The notes under the pieces were generated by a model. The model was not told the DNA's origin. It did no database searches and worked only from the letters and a program-made list of their open reading frames with translations. The position numbers and the translations under genes were made by a program. Of a stretch of 64,000 bases of DNA, positions 1 through 9,460 are shown in pieces (the first letter of the stretch is position 1; every line of letters starts with the position of its first letter). The stretch spans positions 2,232,001 to 2,296,000 of the forward strand of contig NZ_CP046453.1 in assembly GCF_009734405.1 (NCBI RefSeq), given 5' to 3'. The stretch is from Corynebacterium comes (GTDB taxonomy: Bacteria > Actinomycetota > Actinomycetes > Mycobacteriales > Mycobacteriaceae).

Positions 1-1551
<1,551 letters not shown>

Positions 1552-1587
1552 CCCGACCCCTCCCACTGATCTCCCCGAGGAGAAACC

Positions 1588-3723
1588 GTGACCACCTCAA
1601 CCAAGGCGCCCCCGAACGCTCCCACCACCGGCAAACTGCCGGGCCACCGGGTGTTCACCTACGCCCTCGGCGACGTCGCCAACAACCTGTCGTTCATGAT
1701 GACGTCGATGTTCCTGACGATGTACATGACGGAGATCGCCGGCCTGTCCGCCGGCGTCGCCGGCGCCATCTACGGCATCACCAAGGTCTGGGCCGGTGTC
1801 GCCGACCTCATCGCCGGCCAGAGCGTCGACCGCGCCAACACCCGCTGGGGTCGGCTCCGCCCCTGGATCCTCTTCGGGTCCACTCCGCTGGCTGTCGTCT
1901 TCGTCCTGTTGTTCAGCACCCCGGCGGGGATGTCCGGTGCGGCGACCGTCGCCTGGATCTTCCTTTTCGACGCCGCCTTCCAGCTCGCCTACTCCTTCGT
2001 CAACATCCCCTACGGCTCGCTCTCCGCAGCCATGACCCAGGATCCGGTCGATCGTTCCCGGCTCTCCGGCGCCCGTTCCATCGCGTCCGCCACCACCGGC
2101 GTCCTGCTGTCGGCGGTCGTCGCCCCCCAGTTCCAGGACACGACCGCAGACAACGTGCGGTTGAAGTTCACGATCACGTGTCTCATCCTCGGCGCTGTCG
2201 CCGTGGCCCTCTACATGATCTGCTTCGCCAACGCCCGGGAGGTCGTGCCGCGTTCCCCGGGCAAGATCTCCTTCAGGGCGACCTTCGCCATGCTGCGGCA
2301 GAACCGCCCGCTGCTCATCCTGAGCCTGGGTGCGTTCTTCCTCCTCGCCGCCCTGTTCACCATGAACGCCGTGGGTCTGTACTACGCCCGCTACGTGCTC
2401 GGCAACGCCGCCTGGTTCACCTATCTCATGCTGGCGAACACCGTCGGCACGATCTCGATTGCGACGCTGGTGCCCACCCTCACCGTCCGCATGGGCAAGC
2501 GCAACGGCTACCTCGCCTGCGCGGTCGTCGCCGTGCTCGGTTATGTCCTGATCTTCTTCATCCCGTCCGGAAATCTGGCCATCGCCATCGTCGCGTGGCT
2601 CCTGCTGGGCATCGGCACCGGCGGCACCAACGCGCTGATGTTCTCCATGCAGGCGGACACCGTCGACTACGGGGAATGGAAGGCCGGCATCCGCTCCGAG
2701 GGCGGCTCCTATTCCATCCTCTCGTTCATCCGCAAGGTCGGCCAGGGCGTCGGCGGCTGGCTGGGACTAGCGGTCATGGGCGCCATGGGCTACGTCGCCA
2801 TGTCACCCGAGCAGACTGATCAGGCGCTGCAGGGCATCCGGATTTCCGCCGGTCTCATCCCGGCGGTCCTCGCGATCCTGGCACTGCTCGTCATCATCGC
2901 CTACCCCCTCGACGCGAAGCTGCACTCACAGGTCGTCTCCGACCTCAACGAGCGTCGCACCCAGAACTCCGTCGCCGAGACCAAGGACGTCGACGTCGAC
3001 CGGGTCCGCGTCGAGGCCATCGGCGACGGCCGCAACACCCTGCTGCGTCGCGCAGGCGACGTGAACCCACCGATCCTCACCGTGTTCGGTCAGCGGGGTT
3101 CCGGAGCCAGCGACATCGCCCCGATGCTGGCGAAGGAACTCAACGTGCCCTACATCGGCCAGAAGTTCAGCTCCGAGGAACTGGCCCAGGTGAATCCCTC
3201 CGACCTCATCAGCGACTCGGGCTTCGACCGCTGGCTGCGCACCGTGTCCTACAGCGGTTCGCAGAACACCGACCTGGCCGCCGCAACCGAGATCTCCGCG
3301 AACCGGAGGATGGCTGCGGAGAACACCCGGTACGTCATCGCGGCCGTCGACCAGGGCGGCGTGGTGCTGGGCCGCAACGGCGCCCTGGTGCTGGGCAAGG
3401 TGGTGGGTGCGATGCACGTCCGCCTCATCGCCCCGCTGGGCAAGCGCATCGAACGCGTGATGGACAAGACCGGGCTGTCGCCCTCCGAAGCGGCTGAGCA
3501 GTGCCGTGCGGAGGACCGCATCCGGGCCGAGATGTCGCAGGCGCTCTACCGCTGGGACCCCAACGGCGACGAGTCCTACGACCTGGTCATCAACACCGGC
3601 TCTATGACATACCCCCAGGTCGTGGAGCTCATCGTCGACATGTACCAGCGGAAGTACCCGGAACACCGGTCCCTCCCGGGCCATCGATTCCAGGAAACCC
3701 CTGGCGATGATGCTACCAATTGA
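1588..3723 (+). CDS. GPH-family glycoside/hexuronide:cation symporter with C-terminal cytidylate-kinase-like domain
   Basis: A 711-residue protein in two parts. Residues about 1-450 form a 12-helix sodium/sugar symporter of the glycoside-pentoside-hexuronide family (UidB/MelB type), with the family's TRWGRLRPWILFG loop and the central loop ADTVDYGEWKAGIRSEG. After a charged linker, residues about 494-691 match the cytidylate-kinase-like family: P-loop-like GQRGSGAS, then VLGRNGALVL and RVMDKTGLSPSEA. GTG start preceded by GAGGAGAAA. Typical GPH carriers have about 450-500 residues, so the kinase-like part is an addition. The neighbours imply uptake of glucuronides or glucuronate. The role of the second domain is unknown; a regulatory or nucleotide-sensing role is inference. 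Confidence 0.88.
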   Translation: MTTSTKAPPNAPTTGKLPGHRVFTYALGDVANNLSFMMTSMFLTMYMTEIAGLSAGVAGAIYGITKVWAGVADLIAGQSVDRANTRWGRLRPWILFGSTPLAVVFVLLFSTPAGMSGAATVAWIFLFDAAFQLAYSFVNIPYGSLSAAMTQDPVDRSRLSGARSIASATTGVLLSAVVAPQFQDTTADNVRLKFTITCLILGAVAVALYMICFANAREVVPRSPGKISFRATFAMLRQNRPLLILSLGAFFLLAALFTMNAVGLYYARYVLGNAAWFTYLMLANTVGTISIATLVPTLTVRMGKRNGYLACAVVAVLGYVLIFFIPSGNLAIAIVAWLLLGIGTGGTNALMFSMQADTVDYGEWKAGIRSEGGSYSILSFIRKVGQGVGGWLGLAVMGAMGYVAMSPEQTDQALQGIRISAGLIPAVLAILALLVIIAYPLDAKLHSQVVSDLNERRTQNSVAETKDVDVDRVRVEAIGDGRNTLLRRAGDVNPPILTVFGQRGSGASDIAPMLAKELNVPYIGQKFSSEELAQVNPSDLISDSGFDRWLRTVSYSGSQNTDLAAATEISANRRMAAENTRYVIAAVDQGGVVLGRNGALVLGKVVGAMHVRLIAPLGKRIERVMDKTGLSPSEAAEQCRAEDRIRAEMSQALYRWDPNGDESYDLVINTGSMTYPQVVELIVDMYQRKYPEHRSLPGHRFQETPGDDATN

Positions 3724-3776
3724 GGCAGTATGTAGGTAGCGCCCGATTCCCCCTCCTCCACCCACCCCGCATGCTC

Positions 3777-3791
3777 CCGGGCGACGCCCGG
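3777..3791. other. Short GC hairpin in the gap before manD
   Basis: A 6-bp stem with a 3-base loop (CCGGGC-GAC-GCCCGG) in the 87-base gap between the symporter and the dehydratase gene. It could adjust operon expression or mRNA processing. There is no T-run after it, so it is not a clear terminator. Confidence 0.35.
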
Positions 3792-3810
3792 AAAACAGAA
3801 AGGACCGACG

Positions 3811-5046
3811 ATGTCCGCCAAGATCACCAAGGCAGAGGTTTTCGTCACCTCCCCCTCCCGTAACTTCGTCACACTCCGCCTGACCACCGACGACGGTGTG
3901 GTCGGCATCGGCGACGCCACCCTCAACGGCCGCGAGCTCGCGGTGGCCGCCTACCTCCAGGAGCACGTCGCACAGCTCATGGTGGGCCGCGACTCCCGGA
4001 ACATCGAGGACACCTGGCAGTTCCTGTACCGCTCGGCCTACTGGCGCCGTGGTCCGGTCACCATGGCCGCCATCGCCGCCGTCGACATGGCCCTGTGGGA
4101 CATCAAGGGCAAGATGGCCGGCATGCCGGTCTACCAGCTGCTCGGTGGCGCCTCCCGCACCGGCTGCCGCGCCTACGGCCACGCCTCCGGCACCGACACC
4201 GAGTCCCTGTTCGACTCCATCCGCTACGAGATGGAGCTGGGATACAAGTCCATCCGCGTGCAGACCTCCGTGCCGGGCATCGAGAAGCTCTACGGCGTCG
4301 CCGCCCAGACGCAGTCCTCCGGCGAGCGTTATGACTTCGAGCCCGCCAACCGTGGCGACTGGCCCGTGGAGGAGGACTGGGACACCCGCGCCTACCTCCG
4401 CCACATCCCCACCGTCTTCGAGGCCGTGCGCAACGAGTTCGGCCCCGAGCTGCCGCTGCTGCACGACGGCCACCACCGCATGACCCCGCGCGAGGCCGCC
4501 CAGCTGGGCAAGTCCCTCGAGCCCTACGACCTGTACTGGCTCGAGGACTGCACGCCGGCCGAGAACCAGGAGAGCCTCCGCTACGTCCGCAGCCAGACCA
4601 CCACCCCGCTGGCCATCGGCGAGGTCTTCAACTCGATCTTCGACATCAAGGACCTCATCCAGGAGCAGCTCATCGACTACGTCCGCTGCGCCTCCACCCA
4701 CTTCGGCGGCATCTCCCCGCTGAAGAAGGTGATGAACTTCGCCGAGATGTACGGCATCAAGTCCGGCTTCCACGGCCCCACCGACGTCTCCCCGATCGGT
4801 TTCGCCGCCCAGCTGCACCTGGGCCTGTCCATCCACAACTACGGCCTGCAGGAGTACATGCCGCACTCCGACCTGACCAAGCAGGTCTTCCACGAGTCCC
4901 TGACCTTCGAGGACGGCTACCTCCACCCGGGCGACGCCCCGGGCCTGGGCGTCGAGTTCGACCCCGAGGCAGCCGAGAAGTTCCCCTACGCGCAGGCCTA
5001 CCTGCCCTACAACCGGCTTGCCGACGGCACCGTCCACAACTGGTGA
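3811..5046 (+). CDS. manD: D-mannonate dehydratase, ManD/RspA branch of the enolase superfamily
   Basis: Expected to convert D-mannonate to 2-keto-3-deoxygluconate, the step after fructuronate reduction in glucuronate breakdown. Length 411 residues fits ManD. An N-terminal capping domain (SAKITKAEVFVTSP) precedes the barrel. Metal-binding acids are visible in LLHDGHHR, YWLEDC and AIGEVF, and the C-terminal part has the GFHGPTDVSP block. ATG start with AAAGGA about 8 bases upstream. Some members of this branch have low or no mannonate activity (RspA-like), but the glucuronidase, symporter and gluconokinase context supports the catabolic role. The stop overlaps the gluconokinase start. Confidence 0.88.
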   Translation: MSAKITKAEVFVTSPSRNFVTLRLTTDDGVVGIGDATLNGRELAVAAYLQEHVAQLMVGRDSRNIEDTWQFLYRSAYWRRGPVTMAAIAAVDMALWDIKGKMAGMPVYQLLGGASRTGCRAYGHASGTDTESLFDSIRYEMELGYKSIRVQTSVPGIEKLYGVAAQTQSSGERYDFEPANRGDWPVEEDWDTRAYLRHIPTVFEAVRNEFGPELPLLHDGHHRMTPREAAQLGKSLEPYDLYWLEDCTPAENQESLRYVRSQTTTPLAIGEVFNSIFDIKDLIQEQLIDYVRCASTHFGGISPLKKVMNFAEMYGIKSGFHGPTDVSPIGFAAQLHLGLSIHNYGLQEYMPHSDLTKQVFHESLTFEDGYLHPGDAPGLGVEFDPEAAEKFPYAQAYLPYNRLADGTVHNW

Positions 5047-5540
5047 GCCCCATGCCCCATCACATCGTGGTCATGGGGGTCTCCGGATCCGGCAAGACGA
5101 CGGTCGGCCACCTCCTCTCCGAGAAGCTGGAACTGCCCTATCGTGACGGTGATGACCTGCACCCGCAGGCCAACATCGACAAGATGGCCGCAGGCGTCCC
5201 GCTCACCGACGAGGACCGCTGGCCCTGGCTCGAGCTCGTGGGCCGGTGGCTCACCGACCACCCCGACGGCGGCATCATCGGATGCTCCTCCCTGAAGCGC
5301 TCCTACCGCGACCTCATCCGGGCGGCCGCGCCCGACGCGAAGTTCGTGCACGTGCACGGCACCCGCGACGTGCTGGACAAGCGGATGACGCATCGCCCGG
5401 GCCACTTCATGCCGACCTCGCTCCTCGACTCCCAGCTCGACACCCTCGAGGATCTGGAACCCGACGAGCCCGGTCAGGTCTTCGACATCGCCGACCCGGC
5501 AGACGTGCTGGCCGACAAGGTCATCGCCTGGCTCGCCTAA
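5043..5540 (+). CDS. gntK: Gluconokinase
   Basis: Phosphorylates D-gluconate to 6-phosphogluconate. The P-loop GVSGSGKTT lies near the N-terminus, followed by the family motif YRDGDDLHP, LTDEDRWPWL and CSSLKRSYRD. About 165 residues, normal for GntK. The GTG at 5043 overlaps the upstream TGA (GTGA), suggesting coupling; the ATG at 5052 is an alternative start. The mannonate route needs a 2-keto-3-deoxygluconate kinase, which is not in the window; a gluconate kinase here suggests the operon handles several sugar acids. Confidence 0.92.
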   Translation: MSPMPHHIVVMGVSGSGKTTVGHLLSEKLELPYRDGDDLHPQANIDKMAAGVPLTDEDRWPWLELVGRWLTDHPDGGIIGCSSLKRSYRDLIRAAAPDAKFVHVHGTRDVLDKRMTHRPGHFMPTSLLDSQLDTLEDLEPDEPGQVFDIADPADVLADKVIAWLA

Positions 5541-5547
5541 CCTGCTT

Positions 5548-5578
5548 CCGCGGCGTCGACAGCGTGTCGACGCCGCGG
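5548..5578 (+). terminator. Terminator of the hexuronide operon
   Basis: Perfect 13-bp stem (5548-5560 with 5566-5578) and 5-base loop, starting 8 bases after the gntK stop and followed by TTGTCATT. Confidence 0.75.
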
Positions 5579-5585
5579 TTGTCAT

Positions 5586-5591
5586 TAGGCT
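5586..5591 (+). promoter_or_regulatory. -10 hexamer of pncA (leaderless type)
   Basis: TAGGCT, 7 bases before the pncA ATG, so transcription should begin at or next to the start codon. Confidence 0.55.
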
Positions 5592-5598
5592 GGGCCGC

Positions 5599-6162
5599 AT
5601 GACCAGCCCCAGGACCGCACTCGTCATCGTCGACGTCCAGAACGACTTCTGCCCCGGCGGGACCCTCGCCACCGACCGTGGCCACGAGGTCGCCCGCCGG
5701 ATAGGCGAATACCAGGCCTCCCACGGCGCCAGCTACGCCCACATCGTGGCCACCCAGGACTGGCACATCGACCCGGGCAGCCACTTCTCCGCCACCCCCG
5801 ACTTCGTCGACTCCTGGCCAGTCCACTGCGTCGCCGGGTCCGAGGGCGCCGCCATGCACGAGGACGTGCGCACCGACACCATCGAGGCGTATTTCCGCAA
5901 GGGCGAGCACACCGCCGCCTACTCCGGATTCGAAGGCGCGGCCGACGGCGTGGGCATGAACGACTGGCTGAAAGAACGCGGCGTGGAGAAGCTCGACCTC
6001 GTGGGCATCGCCACCGACCACTGCGTCCGCGCCACCGCCCTCGACGCACTCGAGGCCGGTTTCGAGGTCCGCGTGCTCACCGACATGTGCGCGCCCGTCG
6101 ACGAGGCGCGCGGTGAGGCCACCCTCCAGGAACTGGTGAAAGCGGGCGCGCAGCTGAGTTAG
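5599..6162 (+). CDS. pncA: Nicotinamidase/pyrazinamidase
   Basis: Deamidates nicotinamide to nicotinate, feeding NAD salvage. The cysteine hydrolase triad is visible: Asp in LVIVDVQNDF, Lys in YFRKGEH and Cys in IATDHCVRATA. The metal site region TQDWHIDPGSHF is present. Length 187 residues is typical. No ribosome site precedes the ATG; a TAGGCT hexamer 7 bases upstream points to a leaderless mRNA. Nicotinate phosphoribosyltransferase and NAD synthetase also lie in this window. Confidence 0.93.
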   Translation: MTSPRTALVIVDVQNDFCPGGTLATDRGHEVARRIGEYQASHGASYAHIVATQDWHIDPGSHFSATPDFVDSWPVHCVAGSEGAAMHEDVRTDTIEAYFRKGEHTAAYSGFEGAADGVGMNDWLKERGVEKLDLVGIATDHCVRATALDALEAGFEVRVLTDMCAPVDEARGEATLQELVKAGAQLS

Positions 6163-6169
6163 TCTGACT

Positions 6170-6360
6170 CCTGTCAGGCGATCACATCCCCTCCCGGCGC
6201 GAGCTGGGATGATCCCGGGCGACCTGCGGTCCCTCCCGCAGGAAGGTCCTGCTCCCCGCTCACGCGGGGCTTCTACGCCGGGGCCGGCGGCACCATCGCC
6301 CTGGGCCTGGTGTTCGGCCACCTGGCCGGACGCGAGGCGGCATCCTCTCCCCTGACCAGC
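6170..6360 (+). other. Structured, GC-rich remnant upstream of IS copy 1
   Basis: No complete gene. Two hairpins are clear: 6223-6229 with 6236-6242 (C-rich loop TCCCTC) and 6254-6269 (CCCCGC-TCAC-GCGGGG). The frame ending at the TAG at 6361 reads GFYAGAGGTIALGLVFGHLA and on to SPLTS, like the end of a small membrane protein, but it has no usable start. It may be a gene remnant or a small structured RNA; I do not recognise either. Confidence 0.3.
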
Positions 6361-6362
6361 TA

Positions 6363-7336
6363 GGGCGTGTCTCCTAAATAGGTTGGTCGGTGGGGCGATA
6401 CTGGATCGGTGAGTGACACCAAAAGTCGGTTTCGCGTCCTGACCGACCACCAGTGGGAGACGGTTGAGCGCCTTCTGCCCAGCAGTGATGGGCAGCGGGG
6501 TCGTCCCTTTCACAACAGTCGGCTGGTCGTTGAGGGCATCATCTACCGCTACCGCACCGGAATCCCGTGGCGGGACCTGCCCCGCGATGAATACGGCCCC
6601 TGGCAGACCGTCTGGAAACGGCACCGCCGCTACTGCGCCGACGGCACGTGGGATGCCGTCCTGACCTACCTGCTGACGGTGGCCGATGCGGAAGGAAAGA
6701 TCGACTGGAACGTCTCCGTCGACGCCTCGATCGCGCGTGCCCACCAGCACGCGACGAACACGACCCGGCCCGAGCAGGACACAGGGGGCTCGATCGAATC
6801 ACAAGAATCTGCCGCTGGCGTTGACTGAACCAGCAGGTCACGGAATTGGCCGGTCGCGCGGTGGGCTGTCGAGCAAGATTCACGCCGGCGTCGACGGACA
6901 CGGCCGTCCCCTGTCTGTGGTGGTCACCGGCGGGCAGCGCAACGACGGTGCGATGCTTCAGGCTGTGCTCGACGACATCCACGTCCCGCGCATGGGTCCC
7001 GGGCGGGCGCGGTCGCGTCCGGATGCGGTCCTGGCTGACCGTGGCTACGCGACGACGGTGATTCGGCGTGACCTGCGTAAGCGGGGGATCGTGGCGGTCA
7101 TTCCTGAAAAGCGTGACAGTATCGCGGCCCGTAAACGTAGAGGCAGCAAAGGTGGGCGCCCGCCCGCCTTTGACCCTCATGCCTACAAGGGCCGCAATGT
7201 TGTCGAGCGGGCGTTTGCCCTGGCCAAGCAGTGGCGGGGCCTGGCCACCCGCTATGACAAACTCGCCGTGGTTTATCGTGGAGCCGTCGTGCTCTGTGCT
7301 GTGCTCACCTGGCTCAGAGCTTTAGGAGACACGCCC
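6363..7336 (+). mobile_element. IS5-family (IS427-like) insertion sequence, copy 1
   Basis: 974 bp with perfect 16-bp terminal inverted repeats GGGCGTGTCTCCTAAA (6363-6378 and 7321-7336). It is flanked by TA on both sides within CTAG, so the target was CTAG with a 2-bp duplication. It carries one transposase split over two frames. It appears identical to the element at 38873-39846, in the same orientation, 32,510 bp away. Confidence 0.92.
6409..6828 (+). CDS. IS5-family transposase, first frame (orfA), copy 1
   Basis: 139 residues from GTG. It holds the DUF4096-type N-terminal domain (LTDHQWETVERLLP, GIPWRDLP) and the first catalytic Asp of the DDE triad in VSVDASIARAHQH. It stops early; the rest of the enzyme is in the +1 frame. 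A run of five G at 6784-6788 lies in the overlap and is a plausible slip site for making the fused OrfAB protein. Confidence 0.88.
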   Translation: MSDTKSRFRVLTDHQWETVERLLPSSDGQRGRPFHNSRLVVEGIIYRYRTGIPWRDLPRDEYGPWQTVWKRHRRYCADGTWDAVLTYLLTVADAEGKIDWNVSVDASIARAHQHATNTTRPEQDTGGSIESQESAAGVD

Positions 7337-7339
7337 TAG
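6686..7339 (+). CDS. IS5-family transposase, second frame (orfB), copy 1
   Basis: The open frame is 6686-7339; protein homology begins near 6785. It contains the RSRGGLSSKIHAGVDGHGRP block, the second Asp (VLADRGYAT) and the catalytic Glu (GRNVVERAFALAKQWRGL). It has no convincing start of its own, so it is probably expressed by frameshifting from orfA. It ends inside the right terminal repeat and flank. Confidence 0.85.
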   Translation: MRKERSTGTSPSTPRSRVPTSTRRTRPGPSRTQGARSNHKNLPLALTEPAGHGIGRSRGGLSSKIHAGVDGHGRPLSVVVTGGQRNDGAMLQAVLDDIHVPRMGPGRARSRPDAVLADRGYATTVIRRDLRKRGIVAVIPEKRDSIAARKRRGSKGGRPPAFDPHAYKGRNVVERAFALAKQWRGLATRYDKLAVVYRGAVVLCAVLTWLRALGDTP

Positions 7340-7427
7340 ACCGCACGCCTTTCCGCGCCCCCCTTTCCGTGGTGATAACCCGGGAGGGGGGCTTCGCGTT
7401 CAACAGCAGACCTGGCGTTGCGGTGGA

Positions 7428-7433
7428 TATGGT
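7428..7433 (+). promoter_or_regulatory. -10 hexamer of the sixA-like gene
   Basis: TATGGT, 6 bases before the ATG at 7440. Leaderless arrangement. Confidence 0.5.
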
Positions 7434-7439
7434 GAGGGC

Positions 7440-7952
7440 ATGCCTACCCACCACCAACTTCTGATCATGCGGCACGCCAAGTCCTCCTGGGCTGAACCGC
7501 TGCCCGACCACCAGCGTCCACTGAACAAGCGCGGCCGCCGCGACGGGAAGGCCGCCGGCGAGTGGCTGTCGGAGCACGTCGGCACGATAGACCGCGTCTT
7601 CATCTCCACGTCGGTGCGCACCCGCCTGACCTGGGAGCGGGCAGAGGTCGGAGGCGCCACGACGCACAAGATCTCCTTCAAGGACGAGCTTTATGGCGGA
7701 ACCATCGACGACTACCTCAGGATCCTCCGGAAGCTGCCCGAATCTGTCGGCACCGCACTGGTGCTCGGCCACTGGCCGGGCGTGGAGGACGTCGCACGCA
7801 GCCTGGCTCCGCGGGACGAGCACCCCGGCTGGGTGGACATGGAGCGAAAGTTCCCCACCAGCGCCATCGCACTTCTCGATGTACCCGGCACCTGGGCCGC
7901 GTTGGAACCGGGCGGGACGACACTCGCCGATTACGTCGTCCCGCGGGGCTGA
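7440..7952 (+). CDS. SixA-like histidine phosphatase
   Basis: Histidine phosphatase superfamily protein of 170 residues. The catalytic motif MRHAKSSW is near the N-terminus, and the second histidine lies in LVLGHWPGVED. The short single-domain size and RHAKS variant match the SixA group, which removes phosphate from phosphohistidine in signalling proteins; the actual substrate here is unknown. It begins about 100 bases after IS copy 1 and appears intact. Convergent with the DUF305 gene. Confidence 0.85.
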   Translation: MPTHHQLLIMRHAKSSWAEPLPDHQRPLNKRGRRDGKAAGEWLSEHVGTIDRVFISTSVRTRLTWERAEVGGATTHKISFKDELYGGTIDDYLRILRKLPESVGTALVLGHWPGVEDVARSLAPRDEHPGWVDMERKFPTSAIALLDVPGTWAALEPGGTTLADYVVPRG

Positions 7953-7958
7953 CGTCGG

Positions 7959-8579
7959 CTACATCCCCGGCACCCCGCCGTAGAGACCCTCCATCTCGCG
8001 CATCTCTGCGGTCTGGACCTCGATCATCTCGTTGGCCAGGTCACGAAGCGGCTGGTAACCGCCGTTGTCCACCTGGTCCTGGGTCATGCGGATGACTTCG
8101 GCATGATGGAGATGCATCAGCTCGAGGAAGCGGGTGCGCAGTTCCTCACCCTGCAGTTGGGCGAAGGTCTCGTACACCCCGGGGCTGACCATGCCGTTGG
8201 CGATGTGGTGGGAGTGCAGCTCCATGTCCTCATCGATGCGCCACTCGTCGGCGAGCGCGTTCATCCGCTCGTTCTCGCGCTGCTGGCCATCGCGGATCCG
8301 TTGCGCGAGGTCCCGTACCTCCGGGTCGATGACGTCGGAGTCGAGGAGCACGTCGGACATGTCGATCGCCTGCTGATGATGAGGGACCATCATGCCGAGG
8401 AAATGGACGTCCGTGTCATTTGCCTCTGCCGGCATGTCGGCTGAGCGCTCCGAGACCGCGGCCTCCATGGAGGCCGCGGTTTCCGGGCCGGCGGCAGGCT
8501 CCTCCCCCGCCGGAGAACAGGCGCCGAGGAGGAGTGCGGCGGTCAGGACGAGGGCGGCGTCGATAAGCGGGGTGCGCAT
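7959..8579 (-). CDS. DUF305-family lipoprotein
   Basis: 206 residues. The signal peptide MRTPLIDAALVLTAALLLGAC ends in a lipobox (LLGAC), so it is probably an exported lipoprotein. The DUF305 domain shows two His/Met-rich motifs, MMVPHHQQAIDM and LMHLHHAEVIRM, which suggest metal (possibly copper) binding; this is inference. The ATG at 8579 was chosen because it starts the signal peptide; TAGGGT 7 bases upstream suggests a leaderless mRNA. Confidence 0.85.
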   Translation of the reverse strand: MRTPLIDAALVLTAALLLGACSPAGEEPAAGPETAASMEAAVSERSADMPAEANDTDVHFLGMMVPHHQQAIDMSDVLLDSDVIDPEVRDLAQRIRDGQQRENERMNALADEWRIDEDMELHSHHIANGMVSPGVYETFAQLQGEELRTRFLELMHLHHAEVIRMTQDQVDNGGYQPLRDLANEMIEVQTAEMREMEGLYGGVPGM

Positions 8580-8586
8580 GGGCAAT

Positions 8587-8592
8587 ACCCTA
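8587..8592 (-). promoter_or_regulatory. -10 hexamer of the DUF305 gene
   Basis: TAGGGT on the minus strand, 7 bases before the ATG at 8579. Confidence 0.5.
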
Positions 8593-8619
8593 GCCAACCC
8601 CCATCCCATAAGGAGATAT

Positions 8620-8898
8620 TTATGCGCGGCCAGCCAGGAGTCGCTGGATCTCCTTGAGATCGTTGCTGCGCTTGCGGTTGCGCACGACGACCAGGGTGAT
8701 CAGGCCGACCACGGCCACACCAACGCCGGCGAGCACCTTCTGCACCTGCGGGTCCCGGACCTTGGTGGTCGCTCCGCGCTTGGCGTCGTCGACCAGGTTC
8801 TGCGGCTTCGTGCGGGTGGCCAGCTCGTCGAGGGTGCTGGCCAGCTGGCGACGGGTGCGCTCGATGTCTCGCTGGATATCGTTGATGTCTCGTGCCAC
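8620..8898 (-). CDS. DUF3618-family small membrane protein
   Basis: 92 residues: an N-terminal amphipathic DUF3618 segment (ARDINDIQRDIERTRRQLAS, then LDELATRTKP), then one transmembrane helix (VLAGVGVAVVGLITLVVV) and a basic tail. The GTG at 8898 was chosen because GGGAG lies 6 bases upstream and the family begins here. A TACACT hexamer at 8941-8946 (minus strand) could be its -10. The function is unknown. A second DUF3618 protein is at 23292-23894. Confidence 0.82.
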   Translation of the reverse strand: MARDINDIQRDIERTRRQLASTLDELATRTKPQNLVDDAKRGATTKVRDPQVQKVLAGVGVAVVGLITLVVVRNRKRSNDLKEIQRLLAGRA

Positions 8899-8970
8899 GT
8901 GGTTCTCCCGGTTCGATGAAGGACTTTCCCTACTCAGAGTAGTGTAACGCGGCCGAAGCCCGCATGGCGG

Positions 8971-8976
8971 TATGGT
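8971..8976 (+). promoter_or_regulatory. -10 hexamer of bcp
   Basis: TATGGT, 7 bases before the ATG at 8984. Leaderless arrangement, divergent from the DUF3618 gene. Confidence 0.55.
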
Positions 8977-8983
8977 GTAGGAC

Positions 8984-9460
8984 ATGACTGTTTCCTCACG
9001 TCTTGCCGAAGGCGACACCGCCCCAGATTTCACCCTGCCCGATGACACCGGGCGGCCCGTGTCCCTGAAGGACTTCGCCGGCGAACGTGTACTCATCTAC
9101 TTCTACCCGCGCGCCAACACCCCCGGCTGCACCACCCAGGCCAACGACTTCCGCGATTCCATCGAGGAGCTCAAGAATCTGAACGTCACGGTGGTCGGCA
9201 TCTCCCCGGACACACCGGAGAAGCTCGCCAAGTTCCGGGCGGACCACGACCTCAACTTCACGCTCCTCTCCGATGCGGACAAGAAGGTCATGACGCAATG
9301 GGGTGCGTTCGGCGAGAAAAAGAACTACGGCAAGATCGTTCAGGGCGTAATCCGCTCCACCCTGCTCGTCGAGCCGGACGGCACCATCGGCCTGGCCCGC
9401 TACAACGTCCGCGCAACCGGCCACGTCCCCCGCATCCTGCGAGAGCTAGCCGACGCCTGA
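8984..9460 (+). CDS. bcp: Thioredoxin-dependent peroxiredoxin, Bcp/PrxQ type
   Basis: Reduces hydroperoxides. 158 residues with the AhpC/TSA fold, beginning GDTAPDFTLPDDTG. The peroxidatic cysteine is Cys49 in NTPGCTTQAN. The resolving cysteine found five residues later in E. coli Bcp is replaced by Asn54, and there is no other Cys, so a 1-Cys mechanism is expected. The stop overlaps the TetR gene start (ATGA), so the regulator is co-transcribed. Confidence 0.92.
   Translation: MTVSSRLAEGDTAPDFTLPDDTGRPVSLKDFAGERVLIYFYPRANTPGCTTQANDFRDSIEELKNLNVTVVGISPDTPEKLAKFRADHDLNFTLLSDADKKVMTQWGAFGEKKNYGKIVQGVIRSTLLVEPDGTIGLARYNVRATGHVPRILRELADA

Noticed and set aside
2926..5037. 703-codon minus-strand open frame across the symporter end and manD
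   Set aside because: It spans two real genes and their spacer on the opposite strand and has no recognisable domain.
9298..9459. Extended N-terminus of the TetR gene
   Set aside because: The extra codons lie inside bcp in another frame and look basic and disordered; the ATGA junction at 9460 is the better start.
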